From JBLEFH01 sp047345645 (GTDB lineage Bacteria > Pseudomonadota > Alphaproteobacteria > Rhodobacterales > Rhodobacteraceae): DNA of 64,000 nucleotides. The position numbers and the translations under genes are program-made. Below, in pieces: positions 41,628 to 51,399 of this stretch. The notes beneath the pieces were generated by a model that was not told the origin of the DNA, did not search any database, and was given only the letters and a program-made list of their open reading frames with translations. Within the stretch, counting starts at the first letter, position 1. The number at the start of each line of letters is the position of its first letter. The stretch is taken from assembly GCA_047345645.1 (NCBI GenBank), contig JBLEFH010000001.1. One strand, written 5' to 3'.

Positions 41628-42386
41628 TCACCACTTGTCCCTGCGTGAGCGCAATTCCGTGAAAACAGCCAAATCATCGGCATTTTCCATGCCAAGTGCG
41701 GCTTTCAGGTCCGGATCATTGCTGCGCATGAACGGATTGGTGGTCTTCTCCTCGTCAATAGTCGACGGAATCGTCGGCTCATTTTTCTCCCGCAGGCTCG
41801 CGACATGAGCAGCGCGCGCCGTCAGGGCGGCATTGTCGGGCTCGATGGACTGCGCGAATTCGCAATTCGTCGCCGTATATTCGTGACCCGAATAAACCGC
41901 GGTGCGGCCGGGCAGGGCGGCAAAAGCATTGAGCGTGCCGAGCATTTGCTCCGCCGTGCCTTCAAAAAGCCGCCCGCATCCCATAACCATCAGACTGTCC
42001 GCAGAAAACAGCGCGGCGGCATCGGGAAAGTAGAAAGCGACATGGCCGATAGTGTGGCCCGGTGCGTCCATCACCTCCACGGTTTCCGATCCAAGCGTCA
42101 GCCGGTCTCCCGGAAGAACGCCGCGATCGAGATCAGGCAGGCGGTCCGCGTCGTCTTCATTGCCGATGACCCGCGCCGGATGTTCCTCCAGAATCGCCGC
42201 AACCCCATCAATATGATCCGGGTGATGATGCGTGAGCAGAATCTGATCCAGCCGCAGATCGCGCGCCTCCAGTTGCTTGAGAATGGGCGCCGCTTCGGGC
42301 GCGTCAATCAATGTCGTGGAAAGCTCGTCGATCACCAGATAGGCATAGTTATCGCTCAGACAAGGGATGGTGACGATTTCGGTCAA
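41628..42386 (-). CDS. gloB: Hydroxyacylglutathione hydrolase (glyoxalase II)
   Basis: 252 residues. Metallo-beta-lactamase fold with the full metal motif THHHPDHIDG, later DAPGHTIGH, ALFSADSLMVMGCGRLFEGTAEQM and SGHEYTATN. It hydrolyses S-lactoylglutathione to lactate, the second step of methylglyoxal detoxification. It diverges from the methyltransferase gene. Confidence 0.95.
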   Translation of the reverse strand: MTEIVTIPCLSDNYAYLVIDELSTTLIDAPEAAPILKQLEARDLRLDQILLTHHHPDHIDGVAAILEEHPARVIGNEDDADRLPDLDRGVLPGDRLTLGSETVEVMDAPGHTIGHVAFYFPDAAALFSADSLMVMGCGRLFEGTAEQMLGTLNAFAALPGRTAVYSGHEYTATNCEFAQSIEPDNAALTARAAHVASLREKNEPTIPSTIDEEKTTNPFMRSNDPDLKAALGMENADDLAVFTELRSRRDKW

Positions 42387-42459
42387 GGTGCGGCTCCTTT
42401 TTGGCGCTTTTTTCCTTATATCTCATCTACCATACTGTCGGGGCTGGCCGGAGGTTGCA

Positions 42460-43245
42460 ATGTATTTGGACGCATTAAAGCTGCGTGAATTTTATTATCG
42501 GACCCGTCTCGGGCGCGCGGTGCAAAGCCATTTGCAATCGGCCATCGGAGAGATGTGGGCGAAGCGCAGCGGGCAGGTGGTGCTGGGATTCGGTTTTGCG
42601 AATCCGGTGCTGCGGCCCTTCTTCGATCCGACGAGCGCGGTAACCGCGCTGATGCCCGGCCCGCAAGGCGGGTTCCACTGGCCGACGGGCGAGCCAAACC
42701 GGGCGGTTCTTTGTTCTGAGACACAATGGCCGGTCGAGGCGCAATCGGTGGATCGGCTCATCTTCATGCACGCGATGGAAAGCTCCAACCGGACCGAAGC
42801 GCTGCTTGGCGAGGCGTGGCGGGTGCTGGCGCCGGAGGGGCGGCTTCTCGTGATTATTCCAAACAGGGCCGGGGTCTGGGCGCGGACGGATCGCACGCCC
42901 TTCGGGCATGGGCGTCCCTTCTCAGTCGCGCAGATTGAAAAGCTGATGGCCGATGCGGGATTCGCCCGCGAGAGCGAGAAAAGCGCGCTCTTCTTCCCGC
43001 CCTCCCATGGGCGCTTCTGGCAAAAGGCTGCGCCGCTCATTGAGAAAAGCGGACGGGCCTTCGGGCCGCGCAGCGTCGGCGGCGCGCTGCTGATAGAAGC
43101 GTCGAAACATATCCTGCGCCCGCGCGGAACGCCTGTCGCGGAACACCGGTATCTGCCCGGAGACAACAAGGTCGGGCTGCCCGTTCCGGCACCTACACGC
43201 TACGAGGGGAAGGACGTCGCGCGGAGCCGGACACGCCCCCGCTAA
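42460..43245 (+). CDS. Class I SAM-dependent methyltransferase domain protein
   Basis: 261 residues. A Rossmann-type methyltransferase of the Methyltransf_11 kind: GQVVLGFGFANPVLRPF in place of a canonical glycine loop, VDRLIFMHAMESSN and EAWRVLAPEGRLLVIIPNRAGVWARTD. The C-terminus is basic. The substrate is unknown. ATG 42460 follows GGAGG (42449-42453). It is alone between gloB and the atp operon. Confidence 0.8.
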   Translation: MYLDALKLREFYYRTRLGRAVQSHLQSAIGEMWAKRSGQVVLGFGFANPVLRPFFDPTSAVTALMPGPQGGFHWPTGEPNRAVLCSETQWPVEAQSVDRLIFMHAMESSNRTEALLGEAWRVLAPEGRLLVIIPNRAGVWARTDRTPFGHGRPFSVAQIEKLMADAGFARESEKSALFFPPSHGRFWQKAAPLIEKSGRAFGPRSVGGALLIEASKHILRPRGTPVAEHRYLPGDNKVGLPVPAPTRYEGKDVARSRTRPR

Positions 43246-43268
43246 CCTTGCGTTAGCAAAATCTCAAC

Positions 43269-43277
43269 TTATCCACA
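43269..43277 (+). promoter_or_regulatory. Single consensus DnaA box
   Basis: TTATCCACA, the exact DnaA-box consensus, in the gap upstream of atpH. Only one copy is seen, so an origin is unlikely; possible DnaA-responsive control of the atp promoter is inference. Confidence 0.4.
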
Positions 43278-43414
43278 GTTTGCCGCGCCTGTTTATGTTG
43301 CACCGCCGACGCGCCTTTGCTAAGACCGCGCTGAATTCGGCGGACGAGCACATTTGCCCGCCCGCTTTTTTGTAAGGCGCAGACCCGTTGCGCCCCATAA
43401 TGGAAAGGGTGGCT

Positions 43415-43972
43415 GTGTCCGCAACATCAACCTTCTCTTCCGGAATCGCGGGACGCTATGCGACAGCGTTGTTCGACCTCGTTAAGGACAACGGCAAGCT
43501 CGCAGATCTCGAAAAAGACATGGGCGCCCTCGGCGCGGCACTGGAATCGGCAGATCTTCGCAAGATGATCTCTTCGCCGATCTACACCCGCGAAGAACAG
43601 GGCAAAGCCATCGACGCGATTGCCGGGAAGCTGAACCTGTCCGGTCTCACAAAGAAAACGCTCGGACTGATGGCGCAGAAACGCCGTCTCTTCGTGCTGC
43701 CGCGCCTCGTTGCGGCCATCGAAGGCATGATTGCCGATGAGCGCGGCGAGACTACCGCAAGCGTGACCACGGCCAAGCCCCTGTCGGACGAGCAGCGTTC
43801 TGCGCTCGAATCCGAACTCAAGAAAGCTGCGGGCAAGGATGTCCGTATCGAAACCTCCGTCGATGAGACTCTTCTCGGCGGTATGATTGTGCAGATGGGG
43901 TCGAAAATGATCGACACATCCCTGCGCTCGAAACTCGCAAGTCTTAAGAATGTCATGAAAGAGGCCCGATAA
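43415..43972 (+). CDS. atpH: ATP synthase F1 delta subunit
   Basis: 185 residues: GIAGRYATALFDLVKDNGKL at the N-terminus and ETSVDETLLGGMIVQMGSKMIDTS at the C-terminus, typical of OSCP/delta. It links F1 to the peripheral stalk. GTG 43415 with AAAGG upstream gives the standard length. The TAA overlaps the atpA ATG by one base. Confidence 0.94.
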   Translation: MSATSTFSSGIAGRYATALFDLVKDNGKLADLEKDMGALGAALESADLRKMISSPIYTREEQGKAIDAIAGKLNLSGLTKKTLGLMAQKRRLFVLPRLVAAIEGMIADERGETTASVTTAKPLSDEQRSALESELKKAAGKDVRIETSVDETLLGGMIVQMGSKMIDTSLRSKLASLKNVMKEAR

Positions 43973-45513
43973 TGGCGATCGAAGCATCCGAGATCTCTGC
44001 CATCCTCAAGGAGCAGATCAAGAATTTTGGCCAAGAGGCCGAAGTCGCAGAAGTAGGTCAGGTGCTGTCGGTTGGTGACGGTATTGCCCGCATTCACGGC
44101 CTCGACAATGTTCAGGCTGGTGAAATGGTCGAATTCCCCGGTGGTGTGATGGGCATGGCCCTCAACCTCGAGGAAGACAATGTGGGTGCCGTGATCTTCG
44201 GGTCCGACCGCGACATTAAAGAAGGCGACACCGTCAAGCGCACCAAGTCCATCGTGGACGTGCCGGTCGGCAAGGGTCTTCTGGGCCGCGTCGTGGACGC
44301 GCTCGGCAACCCCATCGACGGCAAGGGCGAGATCGAAAACGTCGCTGAACGCCGCGTGGCCGACGTGAAAGCACCGGGCATCATCCCGCGGAAATCGGTC
44401 CACGAGCCGATGATGTCGGGCCTCAAGGCTATTGACGCGCTGATCCCCGTTGGCCGCGGCCAGCGTGAGCTGATCATTGGTGACCGTCAGACCGGGAAAA
44501 CCGCTGTCGCGCTTGACACCATGCTCAACCAGAAAACCTATAATGACGATGCCGAAGGCGATGAGAGCAAAAAGCTCTACTGCGTCTATGTCGCTGTCGG
44601 CCAGAAGCGCTCGACCGTGGCACAGCTCGTCAAGAAGCTCGAAGAAACCGGCGCGATGGAATACTCCATCGTCATCGCCGCGACCGCTTCCGAGCCGGCG
44701 CCGATGCAGTATCTCGCGCCCTATTCGGCAACTTCGATGGCCGAATATTTCCGCGACAACGGCATGCACGCGCTGATCGTTTATGATGATCTGTCGAAAC
44801 AGGCTGTGTCCTACCGTCAGATGTCGCTGCTTCTGCGCCGTCCGCCGGGCCGCGAAGCGTATCCGGGTGACGTTTTCTATCTTCACTCCCGCCTGCTGGA
44901 GCGTTCGGCGAAGCTGAACGAGGACCACGGCGCAGGCTCGCTCACCGCTCTGCCGATCATTGAAACGCAAGCGGGCGACGTGTCGGCCTATATCCCGACC
45001 AACGTGATCTCGATCACCGACGGTCAGATCTTCCTCGAAACGGACCTGTTCTATCAGGGTATCCGCCCGGCCGTGAACACCGGTCTGTCGGTGTCCCGTG
45101 TGGGCTCCGCCGCGCAGACCAAAGCGATGAAATCCGTTGCCGGGTCGATCAAGCTGGAGCTGGCGCAGTATCGCGAGATGGCGGCCTTTGCCCAGTTCGG
45201 GTCCGACCTCGATGCCTCGACCCAGAAGCTGCTGAACCGTGGTGCCCGTCTGACCGAGCTGCTGAAGCAGCCGCAATACTCGCCGCTCACCAATGCCGAG
45301 CAGGTGTGCGTGATCTACGCAGGCACCCATGGCTATGTGGACGAGATCAAGGTGGCCGATGTGACCCGCTTCGAGCAGGGTCTTCTCGATCACCTGCGCG
45401 GCCAGCATAAGGATCTTCTCGATTTCATTCGCGACAACGACCAGAAAGTTGCCGGTGATCTCGAAGAGCGGATCAAGGACGCCATCGACGGGTTTGCAAA
45501 GACCTTCTCGTAA
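43972..45513 (+). CDS. atpA: ATP synthase F1 alpha subunit
   Basis: 513 residues. P-loop GDRQTGKTAVALD, plus VGRGQRELIIGD and the alpha signature PAVNTGLSVSRVGSAAQ. The non-catalytic nucleotide-binding subunit of F1. Second gene of atpHAGDC. Confidence 0.98.
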   Translation: MAIEASEISAILKEQIKNFGQEAEVAEVGQVLSVGDGIARIHGLDNVQAGEMVEFPGGVMGMALNLEEDNVGAVIFGSDRDIKEGDTVKRTKSIVDVPVGKGLLGRVVDALGNPIDGKGEIENVAERRVADVKAPGIIPRKSVHEPMMSGLKAIDALIPVGRGQRELIIGDRQTGKTAVALDTMLNQKTYNDDAEGDESKKLYCVYVAVGQKRSTVAQLVKKLEETGAMEYSIVIAATASEPAPMQYLAPYSATSMAEYFRDNGMHALIVYDDLSKQAVSYRQMSLLLRRPPGREAYPGDVFYLHSRLLERSAKLNEDHGAGSLTALPIIETQAGDVSAYIPTNVISITDGQIFLETDLFYQGIRPAVNTGLSVSRVGSAAQTKAMKSVAGSIKLELAQYREMAAFAQFGSDLDASTQKLLNRGARLTELLKQPQYSPLTNAEQVCVIYAGTHGYVDEIKVADVTRFEQGLLDHLRGQHKDLLDFIRDNDQKVAGDLEERIKDAIDGFAKTFS

Positions 45514-45541
45514 TCCTGCCTGACGAAAGGGGACAAGGCCC

Positions 45542-46420
45542 ATGCCGAGCCTCAAGGATCTGAAAAACAGGATCGAGAGCGTTAAATCGACGCGCAAGAT
45601 CACCAAGGCGATGCAGATGGTCGCCGCGGCGAAATTGCGCCGGGCCGAGGAGGCTGCGCAAAACGCGCGGCCCTTCGCGGAACGTATGAACGCGGTGCTC
45701 TCGAATCTCGCTGCCTCTGTGCAGGGCAGCCCGACCGCACCGAAACTGCTTGCCGGCACCGGCAAGGATGATGTGCATCTTCTGATCGTCTGCACCGCCG
45801 AGCGCGGTCTCGCGGGCGGCTTCAACAGCTCCATTGCCCGGAAGGCGATGAGCAAGGCGCGCGAGCTTCTGGGCGACGGCAAAGAGGTGAAAATCATCAC
45901 CGTCGGCAAAAAAGGCCGCGAGCAAATCAAGCGCTACATGGGCGACAAGCTCATCGAGCATGTCGATATGAGCGATGTGAAAAACGTCGGTTATGCCGAT
46001 GCGCAGGGCATTGCCCGTGACGTGCTGTCGCGTTTTGATGCGGGTGAGTTCGACGTGGCTTGGCTCTTCTATGCCGAGTTCGAGAACGTGATGTCGCAAA
46101 AACCGCAAGCCGAGCAGATCATCCCGGCGACCTTCGAGGCACCCGCGGAAGATGCCGGGGCGCTGCCCGACTATGAATATGAGCCTGGCGAGGAAGAGAT
46201 CCTGCGTGATCTTCTGCCCCGTTCGGTTGCGACGCAGATCTTCGCGGCGCTTCTGGAAAACGCTGCGTCTGAGCAGGGTGCCCGGATGACCGCGATGGAC
46301 AACGCGACCCGCAACGCAGGCGACATGATCGACGATCTGACCATCGAGTATAACCGCTCGCGTCAGGCTGCGATCACCAAAGAGCTTATTGAGATCATTT
46401 CCGGCGCGGAAGCGCTGTAA
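45542..46420 (+). CDS. atpG: ATP synthase F1 gamma subunit
   Basis: 292 residues. The N-terminal helix SLKDLKNRIESVKSTRKITK and C-terminal MDNATRNAGDMIDDLTIEYN form the rotating coiled coil. Central stalk of F1. 28 bases after atpA. Confidence 0.97.
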   Translation: MPSLKDLKNRIESVKSTRKITKAMQMVAAAKLRRAEEAAQNARPFAERMNAVLSNLAASVQGSPTAPKLLAGTGKDDVHLLIVCTAERGLAGGFNSSIARKAMSKARELLGDGKEVKIITVGKKGREQIKRYMGDKLIEHVDMSDVKNVGYADAQGIARDVLSRFDAGEFDVAWLFYAEFENVMSQKPQAEQIIPATFEAPAEDAGALPDYEYEPGEEEILRDLLPRSVATQIFAALLENAASEQGARMTAMDNATRNAGDMIDDLTIEYNRSRQAAITKELIEIISGAEAL

Positions 46421-46444
46421 GACGCGCCAAAGGAGAGAAACAGC

Positions 46445-47869
46445 ATGGCTGAAAAACAAGGGAAAATTACGCAGGTCATCGGCGCTGTCGTCGACGTGCA
46501 ATTTGACGGTCACCTTCCGGCGATTCTGAACGCGCTGGAAACCGACAACAATGGCAACCGCCTGATCCTCGAGGTTGCCCAGCACCTCGGCGAGAACACG
46601 GTCCGCACCATCGCGATGGACAGCACCGAGGGCCTCGTGCGCGGTCAGTCCGTCACCGATACCGGCAAGCCGATCGCGGTTCCGGTGGGCGACGCGACGC
46701 TTGGCCGCATCATGAACGTCATCGGCGAGCCGGTGGACGAGAAGGGCCCCGTTGAAGCAACGGAAACCCGTCCGATCCACGCGGAAGCGCCGGAATTCTC
46801 GGCCCAGTCCACGGGTTCGGAAATCCTCGTCACCGGCATTAAGGTGATCGACCTGCTCGCGCCTTATGCAAAGGGCGGTAAGATTGGCCTCTTCGGCGGT
46901 GCTGGCGTTGGTAAAACCGTTCTTATTCAGGAACTCATCAACAACATCGCGAAAGTGCACTCGGGCTACTCGGTGTTCGCAGGTGTGGGTGAGCGGACCC
47001 GTGAAGGGAACGACCTTTACTACGAATTCATCGAATCCGGCGTGATCAACGAAGAAGACCTGACCAAGTCCAAAGTGGCGCTGGTTTACGGTCAGATGAA
47101 CGAGCCGCCGGGTGCGCGTGCGCGTGTGGCGTTGTCAGGCCTGACCATGGCCGAGCAGTTCCGCGACCAGTCCGGCGCAGACGTTCTGTTCTTCGTCGAC
47201 AACATCTTCCGCTTCACGCAGGCTGGCTCCGAGCTGTCCGCGCTTCTCGGCCGTATCCCCTCCGCTGTGGGCTACCAGCCGACGCTGGCCACCGACATGG
47301 GCGCGCTTCAGGAGCGGATTACCTCCACGAAGAACGGCTCGATCACCTCGGTTCAGGCGATTTACGTTCCTGCGGATGACATGACCGACCCTGCGCCGGC
47401 CACGTCCTTCGCCCACCTCGATGCGACCACGGTTCTGAGCCGTGCGATCTCCGAGCTCGGCATCTACCCGGCGGTGGACCCGCTCGACTCCAACTCGCGT
47501 ATTCTCGATCCGCAGGTTGTCGGTCAGGAGCATTACGACGTTGCCCGTCAGGTTCAGGGGGTTCTCCAGCGGTACAAGTCGCTCCAGGACATCATCGCGA
47601 TTCTCGGCATGGACGAGCTTTCGGAAGAGGACAAGCTGACGGTGAACCGCGCGCGGAAGATCCAGCGCTTCCTGTCGCAGCCCTTCGACGTGGCCGAAGT
47701 CTTCACCGGTAGCCCTGGTGTTCAGGTGCCGCTCGAAGACACGATCCAGTCGTTCAAGCGCGTTGTGGACGGTGAGTTCGACCACCTGCCGGAGAGCGCG
47801 TTCTACATGGTTGGCGGCATCGACGATGTGATCGCCAAGGCCGAAAAAATGGCCGCAGACGCGGCCTAA
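46445..47869 (+). CDS. atpD: ATP synthase F1 beta subunit
   Basis: 474 residues. The catalytic P-loop GGAGVGKTVLI, GERTREGNDLYYEF and the DELSEED-type lever (MDELSEEDKLTVNRARK) are present. The catalytic subunit of F1. Confidence 0.98.
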   Translation: MAEKQGKITQVIGAVVDVQFDGHLPAILNALETDNNGNRLILEVAQHLGENTVRTIAMDSTEGLVRGQSVTDTGKPIAVPVGDATLGRIMNVIGEPVDEKGPVEATETRPIHAEAPEFSAQSTGSEILVTGIKVIDLLAPYAKGGKIGLFGGAGVGKTVLIQELINNIAKVHSGYSVFAGVGERTREGNDLYYEFIESGVINEEDLTKSKVALVYGQMNEPPGARARVALSGLTMAEQFRDQSGADVLFFVDNIFRFTQAGSELSALLGRIPSAVGYQPTLATDMGALQERITSTKNGSITSVQAIYVPADDMTDPAPATSFAHLDATTVLSRAISELGIYPAVDPLDSNSRILDPQVVGQEHYDVARQVQGVLQRYKSLQDIIAILGMDELSEEDKLTVNRARKIQRFLSQPFDVAEVFTGSPGVQVPLEDTIQSFKRVVDGEFDHLPESAFYMVGGIDDVIAKAEKMAADAA

Positions 47870-47880
47870 GGAGAAGCTGA

Positions 47881-48279
47881 ATGGCTGATCTTATGCAATT
47901 CGATCTGGTCTCGCCTGAGCGCAAGCTCATCTCGGAAGAGGTGCAGGCGGTCCAGATCCCCGGCACGGAAGGTGAACTGACCGCCATGCCCGGCCATGCG
48001 CCGTTTCTGACGACGCTGCGCCCCGGTGTGGTTCGGGTCATCAAGCCGACCGGGACCGAGGAATTCGTCGTGACGGGGGGCTTCGCGGAAGTCACCCAGA
48101 CCGGCACCTCGATCCTCGCCGAGGAAGCCCGCAAAAAAGAAGATATGTCGCGCGACATGCTCGAAGAGCTGATGCGCCGCACGGAAGAAGAAATGGCCAA
48201 TGCCGAAGCCGATGAACACATCGCCCTCGGTCAGCGCATGCACGACTTCCGCTCGCTCATCATCGACATGGGCCTCTAA
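47881..48279 (+). CDS. atpC: ATP synthase F1 epsilon subunit
   Basis: 132 residues. The beta-sandwich domain MQFDLVSPERKLISEEVQAVQIPGTEG is followed by a short helical C-terminus. Joins the rotor and can restrain ATP hydrolysis. Last gene of the F1 operon; no F0 genes (atpIBEF) are in the window, as usual for Rhodobacterales. Confidence 0.96.
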   Translation: MADLMQFDLVSPERKLISEEVQAVQIPGTEGELTAMPGHAPFLTTLRPGVVRVIKPTGTEEFVVTGGFAEVTQTGTSILAEEARKKEDMSRDMLEELMRRTEEEMANAEADEHIALGQRMHDFRSLIIDMGL

Positions 48280-48296
48280 GGCCAACGCGACGGATC

Positions 48297-48326
48297 AAAA
48301 AAACCCCGCTTCGGCGGGGTTTTTTG
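48297..48326 (+). terminator. Intrinsic terminator of the atp operon
   Basis: AACCCCGC, TTCG, GCGGGGTTTTTT: strong stem with a tetraloop and T-run 18 bases after atpC. Confidence 0.92.
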
Positions 48327-48370
48327 TTGTCTGCAGGCTGGTGTCTGATTGCGCCGGTCGGGCGCGGATC

Positions 48371-49387
48371 TCAGTTTTGCGGATACCGCGCCTCATAAAT
48401 CGGCGCGAGGCTTTCATCCTCAAAAAGCGACGAGACCGACGCGCCATTGGCGATGTTCAGGATGGCTTGGCCGAAGATCGGCGCGGTCGGCACGATGCGG
48501 ATATTTTTGCAGCCCGCGACCGGCTCGGTCGGCGCGATCGTGTCGGTCAGCACCAGCGATTTCAGCGCGGAATTGGAGACGCGATCCACCGCCGGGCCGC
48601 TCATCACGCCGTGGGTGATATAGGCGTGCACCTCTTTCGCGCCCTTTTCTTTCAACAGATCCGCCGCTTTGCACAGCGTGCCGGCGGTGTCCACAATATC
48701 GTCCACGATGATGCAGATCTTATCCGTCACATCGCCGATCACGGTCATGGAGGCGACCTCACCGGGTGCGGAACGGCGCTTGTCCACAATCGCCAGATCC
48801 ACGCCGACGCGCTCCGCGAGATCCCGCGCACGCGCCACGCCGCCTACATCGGGCGAGACGACCATCACCTCATCGCGGTTCGGGAAATGGTGTTTCACAT
48901 CGAGGGCAAAGAGGGGGGCGGCGTAAAGGTTGTCCACCGGAATGTCAAAGAAGCCCTGAATCTGCGCCGCGTGCAGATCCATGGTCAGCACCCGCTCAAC
49001 CCCCGCTTCGGTGAGCAGGTTCGCGACCAGCTTGGCAGAGATCGGCGTGCGGGCCTTGGCGCGGCGGTCCTGACGGGCATAGCCGAAATAGGGAATCACG
49101 GCGGTGATCCGGCGGGCCGAGGAGCGGCGCAGCGCGTCGGTCATGATCAGCAGTTCCATCAGGTTGTCATTCGCCGGATTGGAGGTCGACTGGATGATGA
49201 ACATGTCCTCACCGCGGACATTTTCGTAAACCTCTACAAAGATTTCCTGATCGTTAAAGCGCTCGACACGGGCTTTCACCAGCTCCACCGGCGCGCCGCG
49301 ATGGATCGACATCCGCCGCGCGATCTCTTTGGCCAAGGGCTCGTTGGAATTGCCACCGATGAGTTTCGGTTCGCTGCTGGTTTTCAT
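48371..49387 (-). CDS. prs: Ribose-phosphate pyrophosphokinase
   Basis: 338 residues, slightly longer than E. coli Prs. FNDQEIFVEVYENVRGEDMF, DLHAAQIQGFFDIPVDNLYA, SPDVGGVARARDLAE and the PRPP loop IIVDDIVDTAGTL. It makes PRPP for nucleotide, His and Trp synthesis. ATG 49387 follows GCGAGGG. It converges on the atp terminator. Confidence 0.96.
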   Translation of the reverse strand: MKTSSEPKLIGGNSNEPLAKEIARRMSIHRGAPVELVKARVERFNDQEIFVEVYENVRGEDMFIIQSTSNPANDNLMELLIMTDALRRSSARRITAVIPYFGYARQDRRAKARTPISAKLVANLLTEAGVERVLTMDLHAAQIQGFFDIPVDNLYAAPLFALDVKHHFPNRDEVMVVSPDVGGVARARDLAERVGVDLAIVDKRRSAPGEVASMTVIGDVTDKICIIVDDIVDTAGTLCKAADLLKEKGAKEVHAYITHGVMSGPAVDRVSNSALKSLVLTDTIAPTEPVAGCKNIRIVPTAPIFGQAILNIANGASVSSLFEDESLAPIYEARYPQN

Positions 49388-49483
49388 CTCGCGCCCTCGC
49401 TTGCCAAATTCTTGCCGCGCTCTTACCACCATAGCCGGGTTAAGTTAAGGGCTGTTACGGTCCTGTCACAAAGGAGCGTCGCG

Positions 49484-50293
49484 ATGCCGGAAATCGAGGT
49501 GAATGGCCAGCAGGTGCATTGGCGCGAAACCGGCGAGGGCCCGGCGGTGATCCTGCTCCATCCGATGCTGGGTCATGGCGGCTCCTTCCTGCCCATGGCG
49601 GCGCATCTGCCGGGCTATCGGCTCACCATGCCGGACCTGCCGGGGCACGGACATACGGGCTATGATCAGGCGCGCGGCGAAATTCAGGCGCAGGCGGCGG
49701 AGATGGTGTCCGCGATCATGGATGAGATCGGCGGCCCGGTGCATATCGTCGGCCATTCCTTCGGCGGCACAGTCGCGACGCGGCTTGCGCATGAAGAGCC
49801 GGAGCGCGTGTCCTCGCTGACCCTGATCGAGCCGGTCTGGTTCGGCTTTCTCGACGATGCGGGCCACCCCGGCGGGGATATCGAGCGGGCGGCGAACAGG
49901 GCGTTTATGGACGCCTCGCTGGCGCAGGATTGGGACGCGGCGGTGCGCGCCTTCATGAACCGTTGGGGCGGGCCGGTGCCGTTCAGCGCCATGCCCGCGC
50001 AAATGCAACACTATATTTCAGAGCGGATTTATCTCATCGCCGAGAGCGCGGCTGAGGTCGGGATGCTGGCAGGTCCGCGCCTGACCCTCGACACGCTCGG
50101 CCCGCTGCCGGAGAAGCTGCTGCTGATCGACGGCGAAACCAGCCCGCCCGCGATCCATCAGATCCTCGATGTGATCGCTGAGCGCCGCCCGCAGGCGCGA
50201 CGGGTGCGGGTTGCGGGGGCGGGGCATATGCTGCCGATCACCCATCCCAAAGAGGTCGCCGCGCCGCTTAAAGCGCTGCTCGATCAGGCGTAA
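49484..50293 (+). CDS. Alpha/beta-fold hydrolase
   Basis: 269 residues. The nucleophile elbow is GHSFGG, the oxyanion region ILLHPMLGHGGSF and the catalytic His is in AGAGHMLPITHP. Substrate not readable. AAAGGAG lies eight bases before ATG 49484. It overlaps the convergent threonine aldolase gene by ten bases. Confidence 0.88.
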   Translation: MPEIEVNGQQVHWRETGEGPAVILLHPMLGHGGSFLPMAAHLPGYRLTMPDLPGHGHTGYDQARGEIQAQAAEMVSAIMDEIGGPVHIVGHSFGGTVATRLAHEEPERVSSLTLIEPVWFGFLDDAGHPGGDIERAANRAFMDASLAQDWDAAVRAFMNRWGGPVPFSAMPAQMQHYISERIYLIAESAAEVGMLAGPRLTLDTLGPLPEKLLLIDGETSPPAIHQILDVIAERRPQARRVRVAGAGHMLPITHPKEVAAPLKALLDQA

Positions 50294-51330
50294 AGCGCGA
50301 TCAGATCCGCGATCATCTGATCCGACGTGTTCCAACTCGCGACATAGCGGGCGGTCAGCGGCTCGTCATCCGGCCCCATCAGGCTCTGCGCGAAGGGCCA
50401 GAGATAATAGGACGCGCCGCCCTCCAGCGCCTGGCGGTGGAGTTTGCGGGGCAGAGACGCGAAGAGCATATTGCCCTCCGCGGGATTTGTGATCACAGCG
50501 CCGACCCCTTCGAGCGCCTCCTGTAATTTCAGTGCCATATCATTCGCGTGAGCCGCGTTCTTCAACCACAGATCATCGGCGAGATAGCCATCCATCTGCG
50601 CCGCGAGATAGCGATGTTTGGAGAAAAGATGCCCAGCCCGTTTCCGCCGCAGCTCCAGCTCCCAGTGCTTTTCGGGATCGAAGAGCACAATCGTTTCGAC
50701 CCCCATCAGCCCGTTCTTGGTCCCGCCGAAGCTCACTGCATCGACGCCCGCCTTCCACGTCATCTCCGCAGGCGTGCAGCCGAGATGTTGGAGCGCATTC
50801 GCAAACCGCGCGCCATCCATATGCACCGGGAGATGATGCGCCTTCGCCATATCGGTGAGCGTGCGGATCTCGTCGAGGCTGTAGCACGCACCGGATTCGG
50901 TGACATTGGTGAGCGTCAGCGCGCCTTTCTGGATGTTATGCACCCCGCCGGAACCGGTGCGACGCAGCGCGCGGTCGAATGCGTCCGGGTCGATTTTTCC
51001 GCGATTGGAGGTCAGTTCCTTCATCACCGCGCCGCCCGTGTAAAAGCCGACGCCCGTGTTCTCATCCACGGCGATATGGGCTTCGGTCGCGCAGAATACG
51101 GCGGCGGTTGGCGGGCAGAGCAGGGCCAGCGCGAGACAATTCGCCGCCGTGCCAGTAGGGACTAGTTCGACCGCCGCATCGGGCGCCTCGAAAACCTCGC
51201 GGATGCGGGCACGGACGTTTTCGGTCAGGTTATCCGCGCCATAGGGCGGCGCATAGCCTTCATTCGCTGCAGCAAGCGCGTCGAGAATTTGCGGCGGCAC
51301 GGGGCTGGCATTGTCGGACGAGAAATACAT
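50284..51330 (-). CDS. ltaE: Low-specificity L-threonine aldolase
   Basis: 348 residues, fold-type I PLP enzyme of the beta-eliminating lyase family. YFSSDNASPVPPQIL, LVPTGTAANCLAL, HMDGARFANAL and the PLP Lys in VSFGGTKNGLMG. It cleaves Thr or allo-Thr to Gly and acetaldehyde. ATG 51330 follows AAGGAG. It contains one TGTGATCACA palindrome. Confidence 0.9.
   Translation of the reverse strand: MYFSSDNASPVPPQILDALAAANEGYAPPYGADNLTENVRARIREVFEAPDAAVELVPTGTAANCLALALLCPPTAAVFCATEAHIAVDENTGVGFYTGGAVMKELTSNRGKIDPDAFDRALRRTGSGGVHNIQKGALTLTNVTESGACYSLDEIRTLTDMAKAHHLPVHMDGARFANALQHLGCTPAEMTWKAGVDAVSFGGTKNGLMGVETIVLFDPEKHWELELRRKRAGHLFSKHRYLAAQMDGYLADDLWLKNAAHANDMALKLQEALEGVGAVITNPAEGNMLFASLPRKLHRQALEGGASYYLWPFAQSLMGPDDEPLTARYVASWNTSDQMIADLIALYA
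50488..50497. repeat. TGTGATCACA palindrome copy 8
   Basis: In ltaE; read A-V-I-T-N. Confidence 0.85.
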
Positions 51331-51399
51331 GGCGGGAACTCCTTGCATCAGGCGGTTCCCTAACGCAGTAGCCCAGCCAGATGGGTCAGGCAAGCAGCC

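Noticed and set aside
43269..43277. Replication origin
   Set aside because: A single DnaA box without a cluster, AT-rich unwinding region or dnaA/dnaN/parAB genes.
43582..46960. Long open frames antisense to the atp operon
   Set aside because: Shadows of atpHAGD.
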